DNA from: Zoroaster sp. YZ-2022
Lineage: Eukaryota; Echinodermata; Asteroidea; Forcipulatida; Zoroasteridae
Assembly: GCA_029582265.1 (NCBI GenBank)
Contig: CM055828.1
Coordinates: 124,001 to 188,000, forward strand
Reading direction: 5' to 3'
DNA: 64,000 bases
Below are positions 53,467 through 61,736 of the stretch, one piece after another. The notes beneath the pieces were generated by a model. That model was not told the origin of the DNA. It ran no database searches and was given only the letters and a program-made list of their open reading frames with translations. The translations under genes were made by a program, and so were the position numbers. The stretch's first letter is position 1. Every line of letters starts with the position of its first letter.

Positions 53467-54594
53467 CATAAAAATTTAAGTTTTGAAAATGGGTTTTTAA
53501 TTAAATATAAAATAATTTTCTTCCTGCCAGTAACGTGTTAGTATTACGCCATTTGCCGAAACCCAAAAGGACTGACATTATGTCAAAGGGTAAAAAAATG
53601 TTCGGCCATGCCAGGATGCAGGAGGGGAAGTTTTTTGTTGTTTTTTTATGGAATTAAATTGTAAACAATAAAATTAATTGCAATATAATTACAATCATGT
53701 ATAATTATAATTATTTACAGATGTGACAACTTTATATAAATTATTGTGAAGTATTATAGTTCTGTATTGTCACGCGGGAAAAAATTTTAAAGGTTTATTT
53801 ATATTTATTTATTTATACTTATATTTATTTATATTTATTTATATTATTTATATTTATTTATTTTTGTTTATTTATTTATTATTTATTAATATTATTATTT
53901 TTAAGAAATGTAAATGTATTCTGAAGCTCTTAATCATGATTGACATCCCAGTGGTGATCAAGTAGTTCTTTATCGTGAATCAAGGGTCCTATATGTGTTG
54001 TTGTGAGCAATTATTTCAAATAGATGAATGACAGCTGTCACGATAGTTTGTCTATACTTTATAAAACTCTTTTTTCAAAATTTATGTTTTCTTATTCATT
54101 CAACAAGTAACTGTGTCTCATTGTCAGAAAACCACGTTACCGTAGGTCAAAAACATCACAAGAACAACCAGACTTTTAATTTTGTTCAAACTTATTCGCA
54201 TATTTAAACATAATCACGAGAATAAAACAAACAAGCAGAATAAAAAATTAAAAGTACAACTATTTTCACTATTTGGGTTTATTGAATTATTTAAACCAGT
54301 CGCTAAACATAGTTAAAAAACAAGGTCAATATAGTGCACTTTATATTAATATTTTACAAAATAAAATACCAGGACAAATATATACTACAAACATTATAAA
54401 TTATAACCATTGTACATGAAAATAAATTTAGCGCCGGCGAGACACAGGCACACGGACACAGCCCGCGTTATGATGTCACCGCTTTGTAGTCTGGTTTTTT
54501 TCCCCCTATACATAATGGTACAGTCCTCTACGTTGGACAAGCAAGATGGCGCCAATACTACTGATCCGAACAAAATCATATTTTATTGCTAATT
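53467..54594. other. Interior of the inverted-repeat element, no gene seen
   Basis: AT-rich sequence with frequent stops in all frames. It contains the TTTA-type microsatellite and a short GC-richer stretch at 54,430-54,560 including CAAGATGGCGCCAATAC, which resembles promoter-type motifs but has no gene attached. The 60-61-codon ORFs on both strands around 54,394-54,592 overlap each other and resemble nothing I know. Confidence 0.6.
53793..53903 (+). repeat. TTTA/ATTT-type microsatellite
   Basis: About 110 bp of interrupted TTTA and TTTATA units, changing at the right end into TTATTAATATTATTATT. It lies inside the inverted-repeat element. Confidence 0.9.
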
Positions 54595-54903
54595 AAAACC
54601 CTTTTTCAAAAACTGAAACCCTGGGGTGATAGGTCATTTTCTGTCGCAGCTCGAGACTAAACTCAAATCTTGTCATAGTATAACCAGATTTAAATCGATG
54701 CTTAAAACTCATCTTGTCACAACTCTTCAAAGATGATGTATATTTGTAATTGCATTGTAGGTATTTTATCTCGGTACATATTATTTATTTGTTTCTCTGT
54801 GTTTTCATTGTATATTGTTGTATTCATGTTTTTTTCTGTTTGCGCCTTGAGCGCCCAGAGGGGGATATGGCGCTAAAATCTGTATTATTATTATTATTAT
54901 TAT
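54595..54903 (+). pseudogene. LINE (CR1/L2-like) 3' end with ATT tail
   Basis: The plus strand encodes LKPWGDRSFSVA and then, after a gap and frame change, LETKLKSCHSITRFKSM followed by LKTHLV. These match the C-terminal signature of CR1/L2-type reverse-transcriptase polyproteins (GDR-FS-A, then FK-LKTHL before the stop). The stop codon falls shortly after, at about 54,736. The 3' UTR contains GCGCCTTGAGCGC and GGCGCTAAAATCTGTATT and ends in about six ATT repeats, the usual 3' structure of this LINE group. The segment between FSVA and the FKSMLKTHL tail, normally with a W-N-LP motif, is missing. The fragment is 5'-truncated, dead, and abuts the inner edge of the right inverted repeat. Confidence 0.75.
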
Positions 54904-55025
54904 GCCACTGTCCTTTATAAACATATGTTTAACTTTATTTTTTGAGTTTCAGTGTATTTAGAACGTGTTGTTGTGAGTTGTCGTCAGTTGTCGGGGATGT
55001 CGTCAGTTGTCGGTTTTAGTAGGAC
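54901..55025 (-). repeat. Right terminal inverted repeat
   Basis: On the minus strand it reads GTCCTACTAAAACCGACAAC, two further GACGACA motifs, ACACGTTCTAAAT, CAAAAAATAAAG, ATATGTTTATAAAGGACAGTGGCATA. It mirrors 53,344-53,466. The first bases on its inner side overlap the ATT tail of the LINE fragment. Confidence 0.85.
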
Positions 55026-55332
55026 TCATGAACATCATTAATAACATCATCTCTTTAAGGAACGTTTCGGGCCCCACCTAAAATATGAATGTAATGATCT
55101 TGAATAAGTTTTGAATCTCATGTAATTTGCCGTATTCTATTCACATTATTAAAAGCAATATTGAAACAATTGTCTGCCTACGGCATTTAGCTTTTGGACC
55201 TTTTCCCTTTTCCACGTCTGTGGGGATTAGATTTTTTTTAGTTACATCAATTTCAGATATATTTTGTTCATCCCCAAATATTATTATTTTTGCAACATTA
55301 TCATAAACTTGTGTAGTCATTGTCCATTTCAT
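55026..55332 (-). pseudogene. LINE second-ORF start and endonuclease N-terminal part
   Basis: On the minus strand a 63-codon frame (55,332-55,141) starts MKWTMTTQVYDNVAKIIIF. It runs into broken frames that read FNIAFNNVN, then YGKLHEIQNLFKIITFIF, a stop, and VGPETFLKEM near the inverted-repeat element. The order (N-V-N, K-L-IQNLFK, then E-T-F-L-K) matches the start of LINE AP-type endonucleases, where N and E are catalytic or metal-binding positions. The continuation GYRW is found 1.68 kb away at 53,340 on the other side of the inserted element. Assigning the 63-codon frame as the protein's start is inference; the endonuclease motifs are firmer. Frameshifts and a stop make it non-functional. 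Confidence 0.55.
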
Positions 55333-55363
55333 CTTTTAAAAATACCAAATTTGTTTTAAGACT

Positions 55364-55925
55364 TTACTGTTGACGAACTACCGACCATAAATGTTCCGCA
55401 AAATTTATTGTCTGAAGTTTTGAGTTGCGAATTGCATAGGAATGGACGTGACTCGTTGTAGGATTTGTGTCCAAGTTCTGGCAGTCATTACATCTGACAT
55501 TTCCCCCATGATAGATCCCGAGTTGTGTGGTTAGAAAGTCCGAATTTCTGACATCGTGGTCCGCTCGCGATTGATCATATGTAAAGTTTCGTCGTCGGGG
55601 CGTGGCCCGGGGGATGACGGGGGACGTGTTTCGCCGGCGAATACCGCGCTGTCGTTGATCTTGCTCTGTCGTGAAGATCTGCGAGTAGATGATCTGATAA
55701 TTGGGGCACTTTATTAATGTTAATTAATAGCCATCTTGTACCCGTTTTGTTGAGGTGAAGCTTTCCAGAGTTCAGTAGCGGTGTCTGCGACGTTATGTTC
55801 TTAAAGTTCGTATCATTATCCCAGTAGACAACCTTTGATTCCGCTAACCGTCAAATTTTCGAATTTAGCTTATCCACTTGCGTTGATGGCGACCATCTGC
55901 GTCCGCTCTGGGGCATACCGAGATA
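55364..55925 (-). pseudogene. SGNH-hydrolase-like ORF tail with possible CCHC knuckle, upstream ORF of the minus-strand LINE
   Basis: On the minus strand the readable pieces are SVCPRADA (about 55,900), VDKLNSKI, RLAESKVVYWDNDTNFKN and TPLLNSGKLHLNKTGTRWLL (55,727-55,786). The block D...NF followed by LHLNKxGT is the C-terminal catalytic Asp-x-x-His-type region of SGNH/GDSL esterase-like proteins that accompany some CR1/L2 LINEs. In one frame the chain stays open for about 90 codons. An overlapping frame is open from about 55,720 to a stop at 55,364 and contains a basic RRR stretch and GGNVRCNDCQ. With a one-base shift the latter continues as LGHKSYN, resembling a CCHC nucleic-acid-binding knuckle (55,452-55,493). 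It lies directly upstream of the endonuclease part, fitting ORF1 of the same element. Family assignment is from motif memory only. Confidence 0.5.
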
Positions 55926-57230
55926 AAATAACGAGATAGGGGGTCCGTCGTTGAACATCATCGACGAGACCACACAAGTCCCTTCAGCTGTTTCAAACTT
56001 TCGCTCAATTGTGCAATTATTTGACCTGGGAAGTCTTGGTGCAAGACGTTACTCGGATTCTATACGGCACGTGCCGATCCGCTGTGATTTGATAAACCAA
56101 CCGCCGCGCGGCGCCATTCCACATGTCCACGAACCTCATTTAGCCTACGAACCGCGCGATTTTTCTTTACACCGCAGCGACGGGTTTTGTGCAGTAAAGT
56201 GCCAATTCCGGTCTTGAGAGAGACTACGAAACCCTAGGCGCGCGACAATGAAAACCCGCTGCAGTCGACCATGGCGCTCTGCAGGGAACCCGGACTATTC
56301 CCCTCCCGTTGATGGTGGTTTTTTGCGTGTCGAAATTCCTTCGCGCATGCGCTGAATGGTTCATAGTCTGACACAAGGGCGAAATGCGTACAAAACCCGT
56401 CGCTGGGGTGTAAAACAAAAATAGGAACCGCACCTCCGGAAATTAGCGGCCTGATCGTAAAAATTGTATAGCGCCAGCCGGTGGGTGATTTAAGACGGGC
56501 GGGGGATCGTGTAACCAGGACCCGCAATAACGTTTCACAAGACACCACGGGGTACGTGGTTTCAGACTGTCTGCTACTTATCCTATTCATATTTATAAAA
56601 TGTGCTTGTTTTATTCGCGTAAAGGCATTGCGTATCCCGTCATTCTAAATTATACCATTGCTTTTTATGGGTTTATTAGTACAAGTGCGACATTTTAGGG
56701 GCCGGGTACGTCATAAATTATCATCCCCGATTTGAACATTACAACAATCACTCACACTGGGGTAGCTTCAAATTAAATTAAATCGATTAAAACACAAATT
56801 GATTAAAAAGTTTTGAACACTTTCAAAATCCTCAACGAGGTGTGTTTGTGGGGTGGGGGATAGGCTGAACTTTTGGGGGGCGGGGTAGGCGCGTTGAACA
56901 TTTGAACATTTCCATAATCACGTAGCATGGATGCCATTAAATCAAAGTAGGGTCGAAACACCCAAAAAATTTGTGAATTCACCATACCATTTCCGTTCAG
57001 ACGTCTCTAATTGTCAGAAACTATGCTTCTCAACAAAGGGCCCAAAGGGTTTTAAAATGGTTTGCCTTTATGTTGCATACATTTATCTTACCAAATTCTA
57101 TTTCTCCAGTGCAAAATGTTATGTTGGTCCAATAGTCACAGAAAATACACCTTCCGAAGGTTTCCCAAAAATTCTTACATCTGTCCCCAAAACTAATTTT
57201 AACACGCCATATTATAATTGATTATAATTG
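55926..57230. other. Non-coding or unrecognised sequence, GC-richer at 55.9-56.6 kb
   Basis: The first 700 bp are GC-richer than the rest (GCCGCGCGGCGCC, GGCGCGCGAC) and may be the 5' part of the minus-strand LINE; the frames there (for example 118 codons at 56,234-56,590 on the minus strand) show no motif I recognise. From 56,640 to 57,230 the sequence is AT-rich with a G-rich patch at 56,840-56,892. No gene is supported. Confidence 0.5.
56151..56431. repeat. Small fold-back (inverted-repeat) element
   Basis: The left arm (56,151-56,192) contains ATTTTTCTTTACACC and AGCGACGGGTTTTGTGC. The reverse complement of the right arm (56,386-56,431) contains ATTTTTGTTTTACACC and AGCGACGGGTTTTGTACGC. 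About 36 of 42 positions agree, separated by roughly 190 bp. It could be a MITE or a pair of inverted LINE 5' segments; no terminal duplication is obvious. Confidence 0.6.
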
Positions 57231-57231
57231 A

Positions 57232-57378
57232 CTGAGTCACCATGTACAATGACTCGACTCGGACTCGAACTGGTCCGCTGAGTCACTTTAGTGATCAGAC
57301 TTGGACTCGAGTCCATGTACAATGGAGTGCGGACTCGGACTACCATTTGCACTCGGACTCGTGACTCAGACTCGATGG
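57232..57378. repeat. ACTCGG-rich degenerate minisatellite
   Basis: About 12 copies of GACTCG or ACTCGGACTCG-type words in both orientations, including GACTCGACTCGGACTCG, CTTGGACTCGAGTCC and GACTCGTGACTCAGACTCG. Two copies of CCATGTACAATG sit among them (57,240 and 57,312), suggesting two units of about 72 bp. Confidence 0.75.
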
Positions 57379-58472
57379 CAAAATCCTAATATTAACAAAA
57401 TAACAAAAAAATTAACAAAATAAAGATTTTCCTTTCAACATAGTGTTTACGAACAGTTTTCAAACACTGGTCTCAATTTGTATGGCGTTTGCTCGTCCAT
57501 TCTAGAGAATGAATATACCTTTGTACAATTCAGTGTTCTGCTTCCTTTTATTTACTGATATGACATCGTCTGGACAATTTGTATATTCAAAATTTTCCCT
57601 TTTTTTTCGAGTTTGAGAACTGATAAAAACTTTACTTAAATTTTATGACTCAAGTTAATTAAAAAAATTTACTGATTTTGGAAATGAATCTTTGTTTAAG
57701 TAAAATTGATGAGATACTAGCCCATACATGTATATCCAGTATTTTTAGCACTGAACTTTAACCTTAACATATGTGTTTTTTAATGAATCGTACTCGTAAA
57801 TAATCAAAATTACAATTATCAAAAGGCTTACACCTTAAAGTTTTTTACACATTCCATCTCTACAGCTAGTGTCTTGGGGATGCACCTGAGCACAGTTTTT
57901 TGGGATGCCTATTCCACTCATGAGAATCTCTAAAACATCCATGTACCTGTTGCCCTGAATGATTTTGTTTGTTTCATTAGAAACGGGTCAAGGGTCATCG
58001 GGGTGTTTGCAGCAATTTTTAGATAGCTCCGGGCCATCTTTTTAATCCTGTTTTTTTCGCTTTATTCTTTGCCATCTAAGTTTTTGAGTTCTGTAATGGA
58101 TTTTAACTGCTTTAAGCCCCGGGTAACCGTGCATTTGCACTTTTACTTTTATTTCGAGTTATTTTCGTCGATTTTGGATATATTTTTCGTTTTTGTCGTC
58201 AGCCATTTTGATGTGTTGTGTAAATTTCTTGCGACGTTTTTGTATTTTTGCAACAGGGTTTTTTTTTGGGATCCACTTAAACTCCCCGTTGGATTCTGCT
58301 AAGTATAGGAAAATTCAAGTAACAAAATGACTGTGACTTTGTTGTTTTCTTGGAGGATTTTGCCCGAAATTCCAAAAAATTTTCCCACAAAAAGGGGGGA
58401 TTTTCATCCCCCAAATCCGGTTTTTAAGACTGGTCAGCCGGTATCGACACATCAGGAAACATCACTGAAGAT
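57379..58472. other. AT-rich sequence without a recognisable gene
   Basis: No domain, RNA gene or clear repeat is seen. The frame at 58,069-58,302 is open for 77 codons but consists largely of F, V and L residues from T-rich DNA and resembles nothing I know. The right end may include the 5' UTR of the following LINE. Confidence 0.5.
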
Positions 58473-58697
58473 ATGCCGGTGGGGTTTTGTTCCTTTATCA
58501 GTAGTACAACTGTTGTTTTAAAATTTTTCAATAAGGAATATGAATGGTGTCATATTAATTTATTGTTGTCGGGGGATAAAAACGTAAACCCCCTGGTCCG
58601 TCCCAAAAAACCCCCGGGTGGTGGTAGTAAATCAGAAAGTGGAAACAACATGCTATTGAATGTGAAGATTGAAATTTGGGTCCCACAAAGGTATTAG
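58473..58697 (+). pseudogene. LINE N-terminal segment with degenerate 2A-like motif
   Basis: The 74-codon frame contains INLLLSGDKNVNPLVRP at 58,554-58,604, followed by a G-, K- and S-rich stretch and IEIWVPQRY just before the stop. Several animal LINEs carry a 2A-like ribosome-skipping peptide (LLLSGD-x-E-x-NPGP) ahead of a PHD/RING-like zinc finger ending in a WVH-x-x-C motif. The similarity in spacing and hydrophobic lead is good. However, the essential E and the final G-P are absent (KNVNPLV), and the cysteines expected in the zinc finger are replaced. Known: 2A peptides release the upstream protein during translation. Inferred: this is a dead relic of that arrangement. Confidence 0.5.
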
Positions 58698-59199
58698 CAT
58701 AAACACGATTTCCCAAAGCGAGGATCTAATTTTATTTCTTGGATATTTAAAATTTGGGTTTTAAAATTTTTGTTTTCCCTTTTTTGATTTTTCTAAAGCT
58801 TCAAGTGACAAATTCCTTTATATTGTCATAAATTTAAAAATTTTAGGTTTTGTGAAAACCAATCTTAAAAAATCAGCAACTTAGAAGGGACATCCCCAAC
58901 GCCCAGCCCAAAAAGGGGCCCTTTTAAACAGACCGGAAAAAACGGGCTTAAAAAAAAAGCCCTTGTTCAAAAATAATTGCCAGGGGAGGGAAAATTAAAT
59001 CGGTTCCATGTTATGCAAAGGGGGCCGAAAAACGGGAACCGAATTTTGGGTTTGAATAAAAATTTTTTACATGGGGGAAATCTTCCCCCCAATTACCAAG
59101 GTTTGGGAGGGTGGGGAAATGGTGAAAACCAGGGTGGGTATTTATTGTCATCTTAGACACGCCCCGCAAATGGGGAAACCCTGACCCCAGAACTGACCG

Positions 59200-59700
59200 G
59201 AAGATATTTTTAGATACATTTAGGATAAACCCCGATTTTGTGGGAGTTTTTTTATCTTCAAAGTACCGATTCCGATTATATAAAACCTTGATGCGGGTTT
59301 TTGGTAAATTCTGCCCAAGCTTCTGTGTGGTTTTTTGGGAAATTTTAATTTTTCCCGATGTAGACTGGGAAAAATTTTTAAATTAACCGGGTGGATCCTT
59401 GGGGGCCCCCAAAACAATGATTAAATTCTCTAGACCCTTTACATCAGAAAATAAAGACCAACCAGATTTTAACAACTTTTTGGTTTATTTTCCTCCTCCT
59501 TCTTTTGTAGTGAACCTGTTTCATTTCAGGCATAAGTGACTTAAGGCGGTTTAAATTTTTCCCAGCGCCCAATTTTTTCGACCAGCCAAGCGTAGGATTT
59601 ATCTCATAAAAGCTGTTTTTGGGATAAATTGTTGAAAAAATTGACGATTTTGCCCAAAAAATTATCACCCGATTTTTTGGGGGGAAAAAAAGTGTTGATC
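59200..59700 (+). pseudogene. LINE AP endonuclease remnant (GDFN and SDH regions)
   Basis: At 59,335-59,372 the DNA TTGGGAAATTTTAATTTTTC and its continuation CCGATGTAGACTGGGAA read, with one-base slippage in the T and G runs, as G-N-F-N-F-P-D-V-D-W-E. This is the conserved GDFNxPDxDW block of LINE endonucleases, with N in place of the catalytic D. At about 59,521-59,550, SFVVN and, after a one-base shift, FISGISD can be read followed by a damaged His codon and AV; this is the SDH catalytic block. Distance between the blocks (about 190 bp) is close to normal. The N-terminal half of the domain upstream is too damaged to follow. Confidence 0.6.
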
Positions 59701-59754
59701 AACTGGTAAAGGGAGCTTAAAACTGTTGCAGAATGCTATTAATAATTTATTCCA

Positions 59755-60253
59755 TCAAAGATGTCATCTTCCAGAGGGAAACTCCCTTTGGAAAAATAAC
59801 TCCATTAAGGGGGAAAATCTGCGAAGCGTCTGAAAGGGAAGGCAAAGGAAAGGCACTTCATAAACAGGGGGTTATTTAAAAACTGTAAAAAACACAGATA
59901 GAAAATTGGGGAAACCCCGTGATTTGTTCATGACGTCTTGGGGGGGACCTTCAGAGTAAAAACACAAACCTTTCGGGAACTTTTAAAACCGGGAGGCAGG
60001 GGTATTTGGAGTGTCAACCTTGATTTCTCGTAATAATAATAAAAAATAATAGCTTTTAAAAAGCGCCCCCAACGACTAAAAGGTACCCAACGCTTTAAAA
60101 ATGGATAAACCCAATAATTTCTTAAATTAAATTCGTAATGGAAATCGTTACCCTCTTGAAAAAGCCAATGTCTTGAATGAACAATTCACATAGTTTTACA
60201 GACGAAAATTAAACCCCTTTCCCCACATGCCGATTTTGGGAAAAATTTAAGAT
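59755..60253 (+). pseudogene. LINE endonuclease-RT linker remnant
   Basis: Fragments such as LWKNNSIKG (59,788 on) and, around 60,140-60,190, LEKANVLNEQFH resemble the linker before LINE reverse transcriptases, where a K-A-x-x-LN-x-QF motif is common. The linker continues into the frame with IIFERSGGKGLLKEVNP. Multiple frameshifts are present. Confidence 0.5.
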
Positions 60254-61202
60254 ATGCCAAATATTATTTTTGAAAGGTCTGGGGGAAAAGGGTTACTAAA
60301 GGAAGTAAATCCAAGAAAAGCTCCAGGGCCGGATCCCAAAATACCAGCTAAAATCTTGAAGGAATGTGCCTTTCCCAAATTAGCTTTTTTTAAAAAAATT
60401 TTTAAAAAACCCATCGATACGGGGAGTTTAAACCACCCTGGCTCGATAAAAAATGTAACCCCTTTTAAAAAAAAGGCGATAGGAAGAACCCCAAATTACA
60501 GACCAATATCTCTTACATCAATACCATGTAAATTTTGGAAAAACCCCTTCATCATCATATAATGCATCTTTTTGACAAATATAACACCCTTTGTGGACGC
60601 GCAACAGGGTTTTTGCAGGGGCCTTTTGGGCCCCGCATTTAAACCCCCCATTTTGATTGGCAAGACTCTTGATAAGAAAAGCAACAATCTTTTTAAATGG
60701 ACTTCAAAAAGGGCTTTTTGACCTCGTCCCCCATCGGCGTCTTTTGATGAAGTTTAAAAACATCGGTATTAAATTAACCCCTTTAAAAATGGATTGAGGG
60801 GTTTCCTGCCCAAACCTTTAAACAAACAAGTAGTTTTGGAAGGAATATTTTCCCGAAAAAAACCAGTGTCCTTCAAGTTCCTAAAGGGGCCTTTGTCCTG
60901 GGCCCAAATTATTTTTAGTCTACATTAATGTTGCCACCCAAATACCCCATCAAGGGTTAGACTTTTGCAGATGACTGCATTCTCTATAAGGAGGTTACTA
61001 CAACATGATGCAGATAGGTCTCCAGGAAATTTCATTGGTTGAGGGGAAGACATGGCAAATGTCATTTAATGTCAAAGTGTTTTACTATAGGGTAACCCAC
61101 AAAAAAAAAACAAATTATAAAAAGATACAGTATGGTTGTTTCCCATTTTGGGAGGAAGTTAAACATCATCCTTTTGGTGGGGAAAACCCAGAGCGATCTT
61201 AA
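60254..61202 (+). pseudogene. LINE reverse transcriptase remnant with intact FADD box
   Basis: The 102-codon frame from 60,254 contains NPRKAPGPD (residues 19-27), IPAKILKECAF and NYRPISLTSIPCK (about 80-92), the classic first blocks of non-LTR reverse transcriptases. Downstream pieces read FDLVPHRRLLMKFKNIGI (about 60,716), a V-P-x-G / LGP block near 60,870-60,910 and TFADDCILYKEV at 60,961-60,996. The FADD is the catalytic metal-binding core and is intact in its local frame. A further frame at 61,005-61,202 holds GKTWQMSFNV and RVTHKKK, the segment after the palm domain. The domain is spread over at least four frames, so no functional enzyme is encoded. Confidence 0.85.
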
Positions 61203-61736
61203 ATGGACTTTTTGCCAAAACCACTAATAAGGCAAACAGATGTTGGACCTGGTAAACATCTATTTTGCAGTGGAGCCCAAAAGGTTTTGCCTATAATTCG
61301 CTGATTCGCCCCAAATTTGAATATTGCTCTGCAACCGGGATCCCAATATAAATCGGACGGGGAAAAACCTTGAACGAATTCAACATCGTTGCAGTTAAAA
61401 GTGGGGACTACGGAGGGGTCGAACAAAACCTCAGAGATTTGGATTGGGAGACTTAAAACCAAAGGGACAAAACCCGTTTAAACTATAAAAAGAAACTCAG
61501 GGTTTGCACCAACTAACTTTTGGCGTTTCCAAATCTTCAAGAAAAAGTCACCCCCAGAACCCGGTTATTTATAAATATAATGTTATCCCCCACAAATAAA
61601 ATTGCTATAGCACCGCTCTCCCCAAAGACGACCCCAGAATGGAACAACCTAAATTTAGATATCCGTACCGCACCAAACATCAAGTTTTTTTTGAGTCCCG
61701 ACAACATTGCCCCCAAAAAGAACTGACCAGAACTCA
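61203..61736 (+). pseudogene. LINE polyprotein C-terminal tail remnant
   Basis: Broken frames through 61,203-61,510 include NKANRCW and, later, an LDWETK-like segment, which fit the thumb and post-RT region. A cleaner frame from 61,520 reads RTRLFIN then TTPEWNNLNLDIRTAPNI and stops at 61,724-61,726. EWNNL-D followed by APNI-F-S is the usual last block of this LINE type. The TGA after PKKN probably marks the original end of the polyprotein, within a frameshift or two. Confidence 0.7.

Larger units (their letters stand above)
53344..55025. mobile_element. DNA-transposon-like element with ~123-bp terminal inverted repeats
   Basis: The two ends are inverted copies of each other. Both begin GTCCTACTAAA, contain subterminal GACGACAACT motifs, then ACACGTTCTAAAT, CAAAAAATAAA and ATATGTTTATAA, and end at ACAGTGGCAT. 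The element is 1,682 bp with AT-rich contents and no recognisable transposase, so it looks non-autonomous. It interrupts a minus-strand LINE endonuclease, whose two parts flank it in the correct order and orientation. A plus-strand LINE 3' end sits immediately inside the right terminus; without it the element would be about 1.37 kb. I could not find a convincing target-site duplication (left flank AACACG, right flank TCATGA), so the superfamily stays open. Confidence 0.8.

Noticed and set aside
54530..54570. AAGATGGCGCC as a YY1-like promoter element of a gene
   Set aside because: A single short motif inside a transposon-like element, with no downstream coding sequence, is not sufficient.
53344..55025. 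Target-site duplication of the inverted-repeat element
   Set aside because: Flanks AACACG and TCATGA do not match. An AA dinucleotide can be placed on both sides only by shifting the ends by four bases, which is too weak to report.
56234..56590. 118-codon minus-strand frame as a host gene
   Set aside because: It overlaps a fold-back repeat and another frame on the same strand, with no domain I recognise; GC-rich sequence gives long chance frames.
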